From positions 1-64,000 of the forward strand of contig NHZP01000030.1 in NCBI GenBank assembly GCA_003313425.1: DNA of 64,000 nt, read 5' to 3'. Origin of the DNA: Pseudopyrenochaeta lycopersici. Its lineage: Eukaryota; Ascomycota; Dothideomycetes; Pleosporales; Pseudopyrenochaetaceae. The notes under the pieces were generated by a model. The model searched no databases, was not told where the DNA came from, and worked only from the letters and a program-made list of their open reading frames with translations. Positions 1 to 14,548 of the stretch are shown here, in pieces; the stretch's first letter is position 1; every line of letters starts with the position of its first letter. The position numbers were made by a program, and so were the translations under genes.

Positions 1-582
1 TATTTAAGAGCCTTATTATCCTATCTAATAATTATAGAATACTGCTTAAACCTGTTAGTATAGTTAGTAATAGAGGTGTGTTATTTAAGTTCCTATATAT
101 GTTATTCCGCCGCGACTTTCTTAGTCTGTATCCTAAAGATTTACTAAATATATTTTTTAAACTTATCCTAATCTTTAAATATCTCTATATTACCTGCGTT
201 AATAACCTCCTAGTCTATGTATTGTTTTAGTTATAGTGTAACCTAGTCTAGCGCCTTACCTGTAAGGTAAGTAATTGCGATAGGTGCCTTATTACTTTTA
301 GCGATGTCCTTATAGAGATAGAAGTATAGATTAAGTTAGAGTAACTATCTTTTTAGATATTGTCTGTTACTACTAAACGTAGTAGGTTTGCTAATTAGGC
401 GACCCTTAGTAGTTATAGTTAAAGAGTTAGGGGTAGCTACGTATTTGCTGGGGCTGCTTATCTTAAGGGTGATTAAAATATTAAAGATCTAATTAAGTAG
501 TTATAATATAAAGCAACTAGTGTTAATTAGTTAGTATCTTTAGAGTATTCTGTAGATATGCAGGCTAGGTTAAAGGTAGAAG
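1..582 (-). mobile_element. Gypsy gag-region fragment, copy A (truncated by window edge)
   Basis: This segment lines up by eye, in the same orientation and nearly end to end, with 9333-9915. Both share runs such as 'gttagtaatagaggtgtgtt' and the unusual 'aaagagttaggggtagctac'. The second copy lies just upstream (in transcription sense) of a gag zinc knuckle, so this one is read as the gag part of another copy of the same minus-strand retroelement, continuing off the left edge. It stops abruptly at the left terminal repeat of the hAT element at 583. Confidence 0.7.
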
Positions 583-1985
583 CAGTGATGGATATTTACT
601 AGTAATTACTATTTACTTTACTATTTTACTAGTTTACTATTACTATTTTAATAGTAATTACTATTTCAAAAAATAGTAATTACTATTAATAGTAAAATAG
701 TAAACAAAATAGTAATTACTATTTAAAAAAAATAGTAATTACTATAATAGTAATTACTAGTAAACTATAAATAGTAAATAAAAATAAAAATTAGAATACA
801 TATATTATATCTTTCTACTTATTTAATAGCTTATTATAGTAGGTATATAAACTATCTTTATATATAATATACTGTAAAATTAATTATATATAACTTTAAT
901 AAAACTATAAAAACTACTTAATTTTTATATTACTACTAAATCTAACTTATTATATTAAGTAAAATCTTAATAATAATATAGCTTAGTCCTAATAAAATAC
1001 TAGCTATCTATAAAACTGTTTAAAAAGGCTATTTCTTCTAAAGGAGAATCTATAAACTCTTTAAATAAATCTCTTTCTTTTAACTTAATTTTATTAAAAG
1101 CTTCTTTTTCTTCTTTTAAGTAAAATATATTATTAAAATAATTTAAAGTACCTAAGAAAAAGATATCACTCCTAAAGAAATATTTTTTATAAAAAGTAGT
1201 ATATATACTACTAGTTATTAGCTGTTTTCTTCGGCTTATCTCTTTATAACTATAATAAGTAGTACTAGTAAAGTACTTAATTAAATCTAGTATATATTAG
1301 TATAATATATATATTCTATACTAGTAATAGTATTACTTACTAAAATCTTTAAAAATAAGACTAGTATTAATTAAATAGTCCGTAAGATTATTAAGTATTT
1401 CTAGAAGATTTAGATCTAGATTACTATCTTCTCTTTTAAAAAAGTAGAAAGTATCTAAATCTATAAGATTATCTTCTAGATAATCTAAGTATAATTAGTA
1501 AATTTAAATATTATAATAAAAGAAGTTTTATAAAGTTACTTACTTAAAAAAGCTAGCTTTTCTGTTTTATTATAATAGTCTAAACGACTAATATAGTATA
1601 TAATCCTAAGAGTATTTAAATACTCTATAAGATATTCACTATTATTATCATTTACTAGTATTATATTATTAATAATAGCTTTTAAAATAGAATCTAACTT
1701 AGTAGATCTAACTAAAGAGCTATTATTAATAAAAGTAAAGGTAATATAGCTTTTAGTAATAGGAGTAGAAGCTATTATAGCTATAAAAAAATAAAGTAAT
1801 CTAGCTTTAAAAAGCTAAAAAGTAATAGTTATAAGAGTAGTAAGTAGTAGATACTTAGTAGTTATTTCTCTTTAAAAAAAAATAGAGATAAGAGCTTCTT
1901 ACTTATAGATCTTTACCTTCTTTTATAACTATATTTTTTTAGGCTAGCTAAGTACTAATATTAACAATATATTAACTTAAATACT

Positions 1986-2200
1986 AGTTTATTAGAAGTA
2001 AATAATTACTCCACCTTCTTTACTTTAGTTTATTAGAAGTAAATAATCACTCCACCCTCTTTATTTTAGTTTATTAGAAGTAAATAATCACTCCACCCTC
2101 TTTATTTTAGTTTATTAGAAATAAATAATCACTCCACCCTCTTTATTTTAGTATATTAGAAATAAATAATTACTCCACCTTCTTTATTTTAGTTTATTAT
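1986..2200. repeat. 41-bp tandem repeat, about five copies
   Basis: Units beginning AGTTTATTAGAAGTAAATAA start at 1986, 2027, 2068, 2109 and 2150, with a partial sixth at 2191. The units differ at only a few C/T positions (for example ccaccttc versus ccaccctc), consistent with C-to-T drift. The repeat sits inside the non-coding left part of the hAT element, outside the transposase frame. Confidence 0.9.
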
Positions 2201-2643
2201 ATAAATCTATTTTTAATTAATTAGAAGAGGAGTAGTATTTCAGTAGCATGTGATAATAGTAAAAAAAATAAGATATATAGAGGTACTATTATCTACTAAA
2301 AAAATATAAAAAAGTAAAAACTAAAATATTTACTAAGAAGACTTTTAAAAATATCTATTTATAAGAGAATTAATTATACTAGTCTTAATTATTTAAGACC
2401 TAATAGTTTTTATTATATAAGTATCTACTATTTAGCTTTATAGTATTTTAAAAAGATTATATTAGCTATATTAAGTAAGTTTTAAATTAGATTTTATAAA
2501 TTTTACTTAAAATATTAGTTCTATTATAGTATTATATTTTATACTATCTATATTCTATACTATACTAACTATTTTAAGCTTCTATATACTATCTATAATA
2601 TATATATTATTTAATATATTTTTATCTTATATTTTAATTAAAA

Positions 2644-5204
<2,561 letters not shown>

Positions 5205-7090
5205 AGATATATATAACGCTAGTTTTAATATAAATATAAAAATATATAAGTAGATAGAAAATAGAAAAGTATTAAATAAACTTCTTTTATATACTAGTTT
5301 TAAATAGTACTACTATATCTTAGAAGTTTAAGAGGTAGTATACTAACTATAATATAGAGCCTTTTATATAAGTTATAAGCTATTCTTTTACTTTTTAAGA
5401 AATAGTAATTACTATTTAGTAAAATAGTAAACTAAGGCCAATAGTAAATAGTAAACTAGTAATTACTAGTAATTACTATTTTACTATAATTACTATTTTT
5501 GCCCATCACTGGTAGGTAATAGTCCTTCTTAGTTAAGGTGTTAAGAGCTCTATAGTCTACACAGAATAATAGTTTTCTTCTTAGCTTACGTATAAATAGT
5601 ATAGGTAAGGCTGCTAGTAAGCTACTTATACAGATAAACTCTTTATCTAAGAGGTCTAATAGCGTCTTCCTTAGTACTAAGAGTTTATCTCTTAATATTA
5701 TATAGAGAGGTCTGTATAGTATCTCTAGCTTCTATCTATTCTTCTCTTCTAACTTTATTATGTAGTTTTATTATAAGCTTTACTATAGAGGTAGCTTATT
5801 TCCTTTCTTAGGTAAGAATATCTTTAAATAAAGTTATACGTAAGCTAGTAAGGCATTATATATTTCTTATAGTATTTTTTAGACCTTTAGGTATAGTACT
5901 TTCTTAATATCTTTTAGGCTTATAGTAAAGATTTAAGTCTTACTATAGCTTTATTTATAGTATTATATATAGTATTAGAAAGCTATAGCTAATACTAGGG
6001 TATAGCTAAAGTCTAGAGTAGTATATTTTATACTATATATAGTAACCTTATATACTTTTAAGTATAGAAGTTTCTTCTCTGTGTTAATAACGCCTTTAAT
6101 ACTCTCTAACTAAGTCTTCTTAAAGATTATATTATATTAGTAAGTAGTTAAGGTAATATACGTAGCTGCGTACTACTATATTCCTCTTATATCTAATAAA
6201 AATTTAGTAATATATAATACTATACTCTTTTATTTATTTACCTCTTTAATCTTAATAGAGAGGATTTTAATACGTAGTAAGTTTAAGTCTCTTATAAGTT
6301 TCTTACTTAATAAATAGTAAGTATAGTAACTATTATTAATTATAGTAGTAGCTAGTTATATAGAATTAATAATAATATTTATAGATATAGGTTTTATAGT
6401 TACTAGCTATAGTAAAAGTAACTTTATTATTTATATAGGGTTTTAGACTTATATAGGCTCTAGCATATAACTTTATACTAAAGCTACTCTTTTCTCTTAT
6501 CTAAAGAAGATAAAGATTCTACTACTTATTTAGTAGTTATAGATATAATCTTTATAAGTTTTATAAGTTTATTAATCTGTCTTATATAATAGCCTTCTTA
6601 GCTATTTAATAACTTTATTATATACTAAGCTACTTAGTAGTTATATAGACTACACCTTTAATAGGTACTATTCTCTTTTCTTTCTTAAACCTATTTACGT
6701 ATTCTCTAGAATTCTTTTCTAAGTTTTATATAGAGCTAGTAAGCTCCTATAGAAGTTATCTAGTCTATCTTATTATTATCTTTTTAGGTTATTAGTTAGC
6801 TCTATATATTATATACTTTACTTATATAGCTCTTACTTATAGTAATTCTTTCTATAGCTCTTAAATTTTCTTAGGTTACTTTAGTCTATTATATAAACTC
6901 TTTATATATTTCTCTAAATAGTAGTTAATAACCTACTTAAGTCTTTAGTAGCTTACTATTTAAGCTACTCTTAAGATAGTTAATCTTCTAAATATAGCTT
7001 ATATTATCTAACCTAGCTTTAAGGAGCTTAAGGTTAAATACTTAGATATAAAGGTTAAATTCTATTCTTCTTTACTTAGTTATATAGAAG

Positions 7091-7994
7091 CAGTGATAGG
7101 CGAAATTAGTAAAATTAGTAAATTAGTAATTACTAATTCTTCTATGTTACTAATTTATAAAAAGTTAAATAATATTATATAAAACTATTATAAGCTTATA
7201 GATAAATACTAGTAAGTAGTAAGTAAGACACTAGTAATAGTTAGCAGCAGTGATAGGCAAAAATTAGTAATTACTATTTTTTTAAATTTTTTAAAAGGTT
7301 TATATTAAATTACTTAGTAATCCTAAAATTCTAATATTCTAGAATAGGATACTACTTAATCTAAAGATTAACTTTAGGATTTTAGAATTTCTTAAATAGG
7401 CCTAGTTCCTTAATAATACAACTTTTAAGAAAAAAAATAGTAAGCTAAATAGTAATAACTAATTTACTAATTTAGCTTACTATTTTTTTTCTTCTTAAAT
7501 TTTTTCCTAAAGAACTAAGCCTATTTAACAAATTCTAAAATTCTAAAGTTACTCTTTAGATTAAGTAGTATTCTATTCTAGAATATTAGAATTTTAGGAT
7601 TACTAAGTAATTTAATATAAACTTTTTAAAAAAATAGTAATTACTAATTTTTAATAGTAAGCTCCCATCACTGTAATATATTATTAAAGAGAGGGATTTA
7701 TTTAAAGAGTATTTAGAATCTCCTTTTGGAGAAATAGACTTTTTAAACTCTATTATAGATAGTTACTAGCTAAATTAGTTAGTTTAAGCCTTTTAATTCT
7801 ATATAATATACTTTATATAGTAGTATTATACTATCTAAGGTAGATAAATCTTGATAGAAATACGTAGTTCCTTCTAAATATATATTTTTATATTCTTATT
7901 TACTAATTAGTAATTACTAGTAATTACTAATTTAGTAATTACTAATTCTTTTAAATAGTAATTACTAGTAATTACTAGTAAGTACCCATCACTG
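7091..7994. mobile_element. hAT-derived non-autonomous element (outer of a nested pair)
   Basis: Bounded by CAGTGATAGG (7091-7100) and CCCATCACTG (7985-7994), the same terminal repeats as the 4.9-kb hAT element. The right part (about 7680-7740) matches, in reverse orientation, the interior of the large element near 1030-1085 (both contain the block reading aaaggagaatc / gattctccttt). It is therefore an internally deleted relative. A second element is inserted inside it at 7248-7673. Confidence 0.75.
7248..7673. mobile_element. Fold-back MITE with hAT-type ends, nested
   Basis: Begins CAGTGATAGGCAAAA and ends CCCATCACTG. The two halves (about 7260-7455 and 7470-7665) are inverted copies of each other for nearly their full length: for example taatattctagaatagga on the left mirrors tcctattctagaatatta-like sequence on the right, with a small loop near 7455-7475. 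It has no coding capacity. It is a long-inverted-repeat (fold-back) MITE mobilised by a hAT-type transposase. Confidence 0.8.
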
Positions 7995-8959
7995 CTTCTT
8001 AGTGCTATCTAGTTATAGATAAGTCCCTCATCTAGTTCTAGCCTTCTTATTATAAGAAGGTTTAACTTTTAGTTTCTGTCTAAAAAAGAATTTTCCTTAA
8101 AACTATTTACTTCTTTTTCTAGTTTATAGCGTTTACATCTTAAATTTATATAGGTTTACTATAATTTATTAGTATATTATTTATTTATAATAATATTTTA
8201 ATTTACAGTATGCTTATTATTATGTCCTAGGAAATAATTTATTATTTATTTATCCTATAAGTAGTTAATATAATTATCCTATTAGCAGTCGTACTATTAC
8301 TATTTACACGCTCTCTTTAGTATTAGGAAGTGTCCTTCTTATAGCTTAATAGCGTAGTAGTAGTCGCAGTAGTTATATATATAGTAGAGGTATAATAGTA
8401 ATCTATGTCTAGGGTTTCTCTAGTCGTAGTTGTATTAGAAGAGTCTTTATCCTTTCTCTACTTAGGCCGCAGCTTTCTATTTAATTTACTGCTTAGCTTA
8501 TTCTATAGAGAACCTAATATACTTAATATTCTCTATTACGTATTCCTAATATATATTATTCTAGTTTAAGGGTTTACACTTTATTTTTTAGTCTTAGTAT
8601 TACATATATATATATTTCCTGCTATATATTTTCTATAGTACTAGTATACCCTATATTCTCTATATTTTGTTATCTAGTACTTAAACTTCCTTAATACTTT
8701 CTATAAGTAGTAGTTAGTCCTAGTTAACTAGGGTCCTTAGATGTACTTCTACTAGAGCCTTATTATTCTAGTTAATCTCCTAAGTATTTAGGGGAACCTG
8801 TCTATAAGTTTCTATAATCTAGTTATTATCTTACTATAGTAGTAATAAGGGTCTAGTACTATAGTTAGGTGTAGTAACTACCTCCTAGTCCCTAAATTAG
8901 GTGTTATTAAAGTTTTTAATTATATTAACTTTAAGTTAAGTAACTTTATTCTTTTACTT

Positions 8960-9001
8960 ATAATTCTTTATAAAGTGTCCTTTCTTCCTATAATTATAGT
9001 A
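8960..9001 (-). other. Gag CCHC zinc knuckle with all three Cys changed to Tyr
   Basis: On the minus strand the 14-codon motif reads Y-Y-N-Y-R-K-K-G-H-F-I-K-N-Y. The spacing is exactly that of a retroviral-type knuckle CX2CX4HX4C, with His and Gly kept and every Cys codon (TGY) turned to Tyr (TAY). Each change is a G-to-A transition on this strand, i.e. C-to-T on the other. Confidence 0.85.
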
Positions 9002-12000
9002 ATTCCTTTTTAACTTCTCTACGTCTGTCTTCTAGTTCCCTACTTTCCTATTTCCTTACTTCTTATTAATATTATCTAGATATATTAGTTCTAGTTTATT
9101 AGAAGTATAGTAACTAGTAGTATAAGTATTTCTAAGGTAGTAAATATAGCCTTTTTATTTACTTATATAGTTTATTCTTCTTTTTCTATAGCTTTATAGT
9201 TCTTAGTTTAGTTTATATAAGTTATTATTAATCCTTATATAGTTATTAATTAAGTTATTAAGGTTTACGATAACGTATTCTATTCTTATAAGTTCTTCTC
9301 TAACCTGTAGTTTTAGGCCCTATTAGAATATCCTTTTAAGAGCTTTATTATCTAATCTAATAATTATAGAGTATTATTTAAACTTATTAGCGTAGTTAGT
9401 AATAGAGGTGTGTTATTTTAGTTCCTGTATATATTATTCTACTGCGATTTTCTTAGTCTATATTCTAAAGATCTGTTAGATATATTTTTTAAACTTATCC
9501 TAATCTTTAAATATTTCTATGTTTTCTATATTAATAATTCCTTAGTTTATATACTGTTCTAGTTATAGTATAACCTACTCTAGCGCCTTACCTGTAAGGT
9601 AAGTTATTATAATAGGTACTTTATTACTTTTATTAATATCCTTATAGAGGTAAAAGTAGAGGTTAAGTTAGAGTAACTATCTTTTAAGGTGTTATTAGTT
9701 ACTACTAAATATAGTAGGTTTGCTAATTAGACGACCCTTAGTAGATATAGTTAAAGAGTTAGGGGTAGCTACGTATTTACTAAAGCCGCTTATCTTAAGA
9801 GTAATTAAAATATTAAAGATCTAATTAAGTAGTTATAATATAAAGTAACTAGTGTTAACTAGTTAGTATCTTTAGAGTATTCTATAGATATGCAGTACTA
9901 AGTAGGTTAAAGGTAGAAGTATTAGATAGTAGTATACTTATAGATTATCTTAAGTTAATTATACTGTGCTATAGGGCTATATTATGCGAGTCTATATATA
10001 TAGTTATCTTATAGGATTTCTATAAGGCCCCCTCTAGGATTTCTGGGTTTGTCTCTGTCCTATAGGACATAGTCCGTCTTAGCGTGGGTTTCCTAGGATC
10101 ACGTGACCCTGGCGTCATCGGTTGGTTCAGAGGCTCGGTCTCTTCGTTGGTTGTCCGTGCCTCCTCCCTCATCCTCATAACCGCCGCCTTCCCACTTCCT
10201 GTTCGTAACAGAAACCTAACTAGAAAAGTAAGAAGTACTAAGTTACCTGCGTATAAGACCCCTATTAGGTTAAGCTTTATATACTATAGAGAAGCTAAGA
10301 CTAGCTACTAAAGACCTCTTCCTATTATAATAAACTAATAACTTAAACCCTACTACTATTATTATATAAGATGATAACTTATAAGAAGACTACCTTAAAT
10401 AGGTAATTAAAAATATCTAAGATAAGCGCTTTTAAAATTAATATAATAAGTTCTATATAAAATAAGAGGAGTACTATAACCTAACTTAAGAGCTAGAAGA
10501 GAATCTTATTACTATAAAAGCCTATAAGAAATAGAGGACTTATATACAGCTTATATAGCTACTATCTAGGAAACTACTAAAAAGTTAGATAAATAAGCTA
10601 GTATAAGCTAACTAACCTTATATAAGGCCCTCTAACCTAAGATATCTAAGAAATGTTTATCCTCTTTAGGCTTAGTAAGAACTTAACTCTAACCTTAACT
10701 ACGCTAAGGAATAGAGACTCTGTTAGAAGGTAGGAGAGGTAGAGTATACCTAGCTATATAAGACGCACTATAATCCTACTACACGTAATTAGAGTAAGCC
10801 CTACTCTACATACTAGTAATAGAAATATACCTAGTAAAGGCTATAAATATATAACGCTCTTATATAGCCTTAGTATAGTTATTAGAATAAAAGTTAGCGT
10901 TAAGAGAACTATAGCTATAGATAAGGTAGGCTTTAAGGTAAGATTAATAACTAGAAAGGGGTTACTAAGTATTAATTATATAATAAGTAATAATAAGAGA
11001 GAAATTATTAAGACTATAGCCTTACTAAGTATTATATAGAGATTAATTAATAGGATAAAGAAAGAACTTAGTAACATAAACTAGCTTAGGCTAAATAATA
11101 TTAGAAATAGAAAAGTAAAGAGAAATTAGACGTATAGAAGTAGTTATAAAGAGATAGTAAAACTTATCTATAACTAGAGTATCTAGGATATACTAAATTA
11201 CGTAGTTAGTAGGGAGAAGAGACGTATTACTCTAAGTAGTAAGAATAATAATACTAGTAAGTTAAGTTTAGTTAAGAGCTATTTAAGTAAGCTAAGCGTA
11301 AGTAACTTAAGTAATATTAGCCCTAGCAGCTGCGTACGTAGATATAATATTACTAGTAGTTATATAAGTAAGATAGTTTATACTACTACTATAACTACTA
11401 GGACCCTATACTTTATAATTAGGCTAACTAGCTAAGGGAGCTACTTTAGGAGGCATGTTAGTAATAATAGGAAGATAAGTTATACGTAAGTAAGTTAAAG
11501 TTAAATAGCAAGAAAGGAAGAAAGAGTTAGAGGAAAAGCTCTTTATCTACGCACGAGTAAGTAAATAACTAACTTCTCCTCTACTTTACGTTATTAGGTA
11601 ATAATAATAAGTAAAGAAGGAAAATTACTTATAAATAAATAAGAAAAAGTATATATAATATCTCTACTTTTATAGTATAATAATATAATGCTACTTATAT
11701 AAGTATAAAGTTAAAGTTAAACTACGTATATAGAAGTAATATAGTTATTTAAGGAGGAGGAGGGTATTATAATAGGCTGCGCCCTTTAAGTAAGAGAGGC
11801 TTTACTACTATTATATAGGGAAGGAACTCCTTAATCTTTTCTACCCTCTTTTTTATAAGCTTATATAAGTTAGTAGCTAGAGAGGTACGTCCCTCTTTAC
11901 TTATATAAACATATATATATCCTCTAAGGATACCTGTAACCTCTTCTCTATCTTTCTCCTTCTATAGTATAGGACAAATGCATACTCGTTAGTTAGGCCT

Positions 12001-13169
12001 CTTCGCCTATAACACCTAGTCTTAATAAAGTTATATATATTTTTATTTAATACTTTATATATCTAAATTATATCTCTTATAAAGCTATACTAGCTATTTA
12101 TTTTTATAAAATCTTTATATTTTATATACTATAAGTAAAATTTATAGTTTTACTAAAAAAGCTATAGTAAAGATAATTAAAGAGTATTAGGTTATCTACT
12201 AGTATTATAAGAAGCTTACTTTTAAGGAAGATAAAGACCTTAGTATACCTAATAGGTTATTCTTCTTAAATAAAAGTATAAATCTAGCTTAGGAAGCTAA
12301 GTAGTAGAAGTATAATAAGTAAGTTAAATAATATACTACCCTAGATAAGGTTCTTAAAGAGCTTTCTAATAATCCTAATAGTAAGGCTACTAGAATACTA
12401 GATAGGAAAGAGAAACTAAGGCGCTTATTAATCTAAAGCGTAACTAAGTCTCTATAGACTTTAACTTATACTAGTTTATAAAAGTTATTATTATAGTAAT
12501 AGGCGCTAAGTTAATATTTACTTAGTTAGTTACCTATAAGACCTCCTCTTACGCCTTCTTATCTTAGGTAAGCGTAACTTAATATAAGCGCGTTAAATCT
12601 ATATATACTATTATAGACTCCTTATTATAGTAAGAGGATTAAAGAGATTAAGAAGAAGAAGTAAAGATAATTTAGCTACACTATTAAGAGCCTAACTAAT
12701 TAGTAGTTATTAGGTAAAGCTTAATAGACTCTAATTAGCTAAGTACTTCTAAGTTATTTAAGAGATACCAGGATAATAGTATACTTACTTACGTCTTTAA
12801 TAGTAAAGTTAAGGCGTATTTTTTTTATTTTTCTTACTATCTTTAAGAGATTTAATAATAAAGTACAAGAGTTTATAAAGGAACTTATATAATTATAAGG
12901 ACTACTTCTCTTATAGAAATATAGCTTATACTACCTTCCCTTTATTTATAAGATAATAATTTCTTTCTTTTTTTTCTTTTATATCTTATCTTAGCTTTCT
13001 TCTCCTCTTACTAGTAGTTTTACTTATAAAGAGAAGGAATAATAAGTAAGATTTATAAGCTTAATAGGACTAAGCTTAAAGTAGGAGAGGTTTATACTAT
13101 TATATAGAGTACCTAGGTAATTAGGTAATAATAAGTTTCCTTTATTAGTAAAATTTAGTAATAAGACTT

Positions 13170-14299
13170 AGAGATACTGTGCAGGAACAGAGGCCTCAGC
13201 CAACTTCTCCCTTTTGATGGTAGCCTTGCGCGCAGTGGAAGCAACTGAGCATCTCGTGTTGGTTGAGATGGTGAGGTGCGGGGACGGGTAACGAGGTAGA
13301 CAAGGGTGGATAGGCAACGGTGAATTGAATGATCGAGACTCTGTTGAAGCAGGACTTGACAGTACAGCGTGGGCGATACTTGGTGGATTCGATGCCTCCC
13401 AAGGAGGTCCTATCTATCTACCTTTATACCCGGATTTCCCGGCCAAGCCTACCTAATCCTAGCTGAGATGCCCTCGGTAACTACGTCACCAAGTGCATCG
13501 GCACAATACGAGAGATCTTAATATTATACACTACACACTATAATAATTTACTTTAAAACTAAGATTTTGCGAAGTAGCTAGTGTATTAGCTACGTTAATT
13601 TAATAAGATTTTAGACTATTTAGCTTATTACTTTTAATCAGGCTCCATGCTTCCCTTCGTTCCTGGCAGACTGCACAGGCAGGGCTGCTCCTGTTATTCA
13701 CGCACATTTGATTCCAGCGTCACCTCTCATTCACAACACCAGAACTGCGGGATTGTGCCGAACCACCTTGTTAACTCCACAACAGGTCTACTCCTACTGC
13801 GCTAGGCAATCAAAAGGTAACAATAATCTGCTAAGTGCAGATTAAGCTGAGTAGAATAGTACTTAATGTCGTACTAGTAGCCAGCCAGCGGCTCTCAGCG
13901 CTTAGTTCTTAGCCTGCAGTCCTTGAACCTCAGCTGTTAGCGCCCTTAGCGCTATAGCCTAACATCTATAGTAATTAGAAATAGCTATAACTTTATAGTT
14001 ACTAGCTCTATTTAAGTACTTTAAGATTTAATCTTAGATAGTTTTATACGCTCTATAAGATAGTGCTATTTATAACTTAAAAGCTTATAAAAAGATATAA
14101 TCTTTATAACCTTATTATACTTACTTTTATCTACTACTAAAGCTTTTAGATCTACTAGTTTATAAGAGGATCCTAATAATAATCTATTATAATTTTTTAC
14201 TTTAGTAATTTATTCTAATAGATTACTTATTTATATATATAACTTTTACTTCTTTTAATAGTAGGTTATAAGCTGCTCTACCAGCCTTTTATACTTAAA
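13170..14299. other. Transition zone, no gene recognised
   Basis: Alternating patches of normal composition (about 13,170-13,500 and 13,640-13,960) and AT-rich DNA (13,510-13,640; 13,960-14,290). Frames in the normal patches are short and unrecognisable. No promoter, RNA gene or repeat was identified. Confidence 0.5.
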
Positions 14300-14548
14300 T
14301 TGTGTCCTGTAGTACTTTACTACATAAAGCCTGTCTCTACAGGCTATAACATTGACTTTGCATCGGAAGGTATTTCTGACCTTGTGCTCAAGAGAAACCC
14401 GAGGGGTAGGTTTACATTACCACAGGAAGCTGCCGAATGTGCCACATTTTTGAGCAGTCAGATGATAGTATATATAAACGGGATTAGCCTTGCGGTAAGC
14501 TTTATGATTTGGAGTGACCGAGAGTTTTTAATTGAGCAAATACGATGA
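14300..14548 (+). pseudogene. C-terminal scrap of a short-chain dehydrogenase/reductase
   Basis: The open frame contains GRFTLPQEAAECATFLSSQ followed by INGISLAV. This matches the classic end of SDR enzymes: 'GR...P.E.A..v.FLaS.....y.tG..l.vdGG'. The final DGG is replaced by unrelated sequence, and no Rossmann TGxxxGxG motif or YxxxK catalytic pair precedes it, so only the last third of the gene remains. It sits at the border of the AT-rich block. The alternative is a chance open frame, but the residue order fits SDRs well. Confidence 0.5.

Larger units (their letters stand above)
5512..9990 (-). mobile_element. Ty3/Gypsy retrotransposon relic, copy B (gag-protease-RT start), RIP-damaged
   Basis: Read on the minus strand. 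A degenerate gag zinc knuckle lies at 8960-9001. A protease-end segment resembling the usual 'ILGKPWLE' block (here YNIIFKKT then stop then LESIKGVI) lies at about 6061-6145. The reverse transcriptase N-terminus with LLFCVDYRALNTLTKKD is at 5520-5640. This order (gag, protease, RT) is that of Ty3/Gypsy pol. The frame is full of stops and Trp/Cys losses. It is interrupted by hAT-type DNA at 7091-7994 and is cut at 5511 by the large hAT element just inside RT; RNase H and integrase are not found in the window. Confidence 0.8.

Noticed and set aside
10084..10311. Small GC-normal open frame within the AT-rich block
   Set aside because: No domain, no homologous motif; probably an unmutated island or part of a repeat leader, not a gene.
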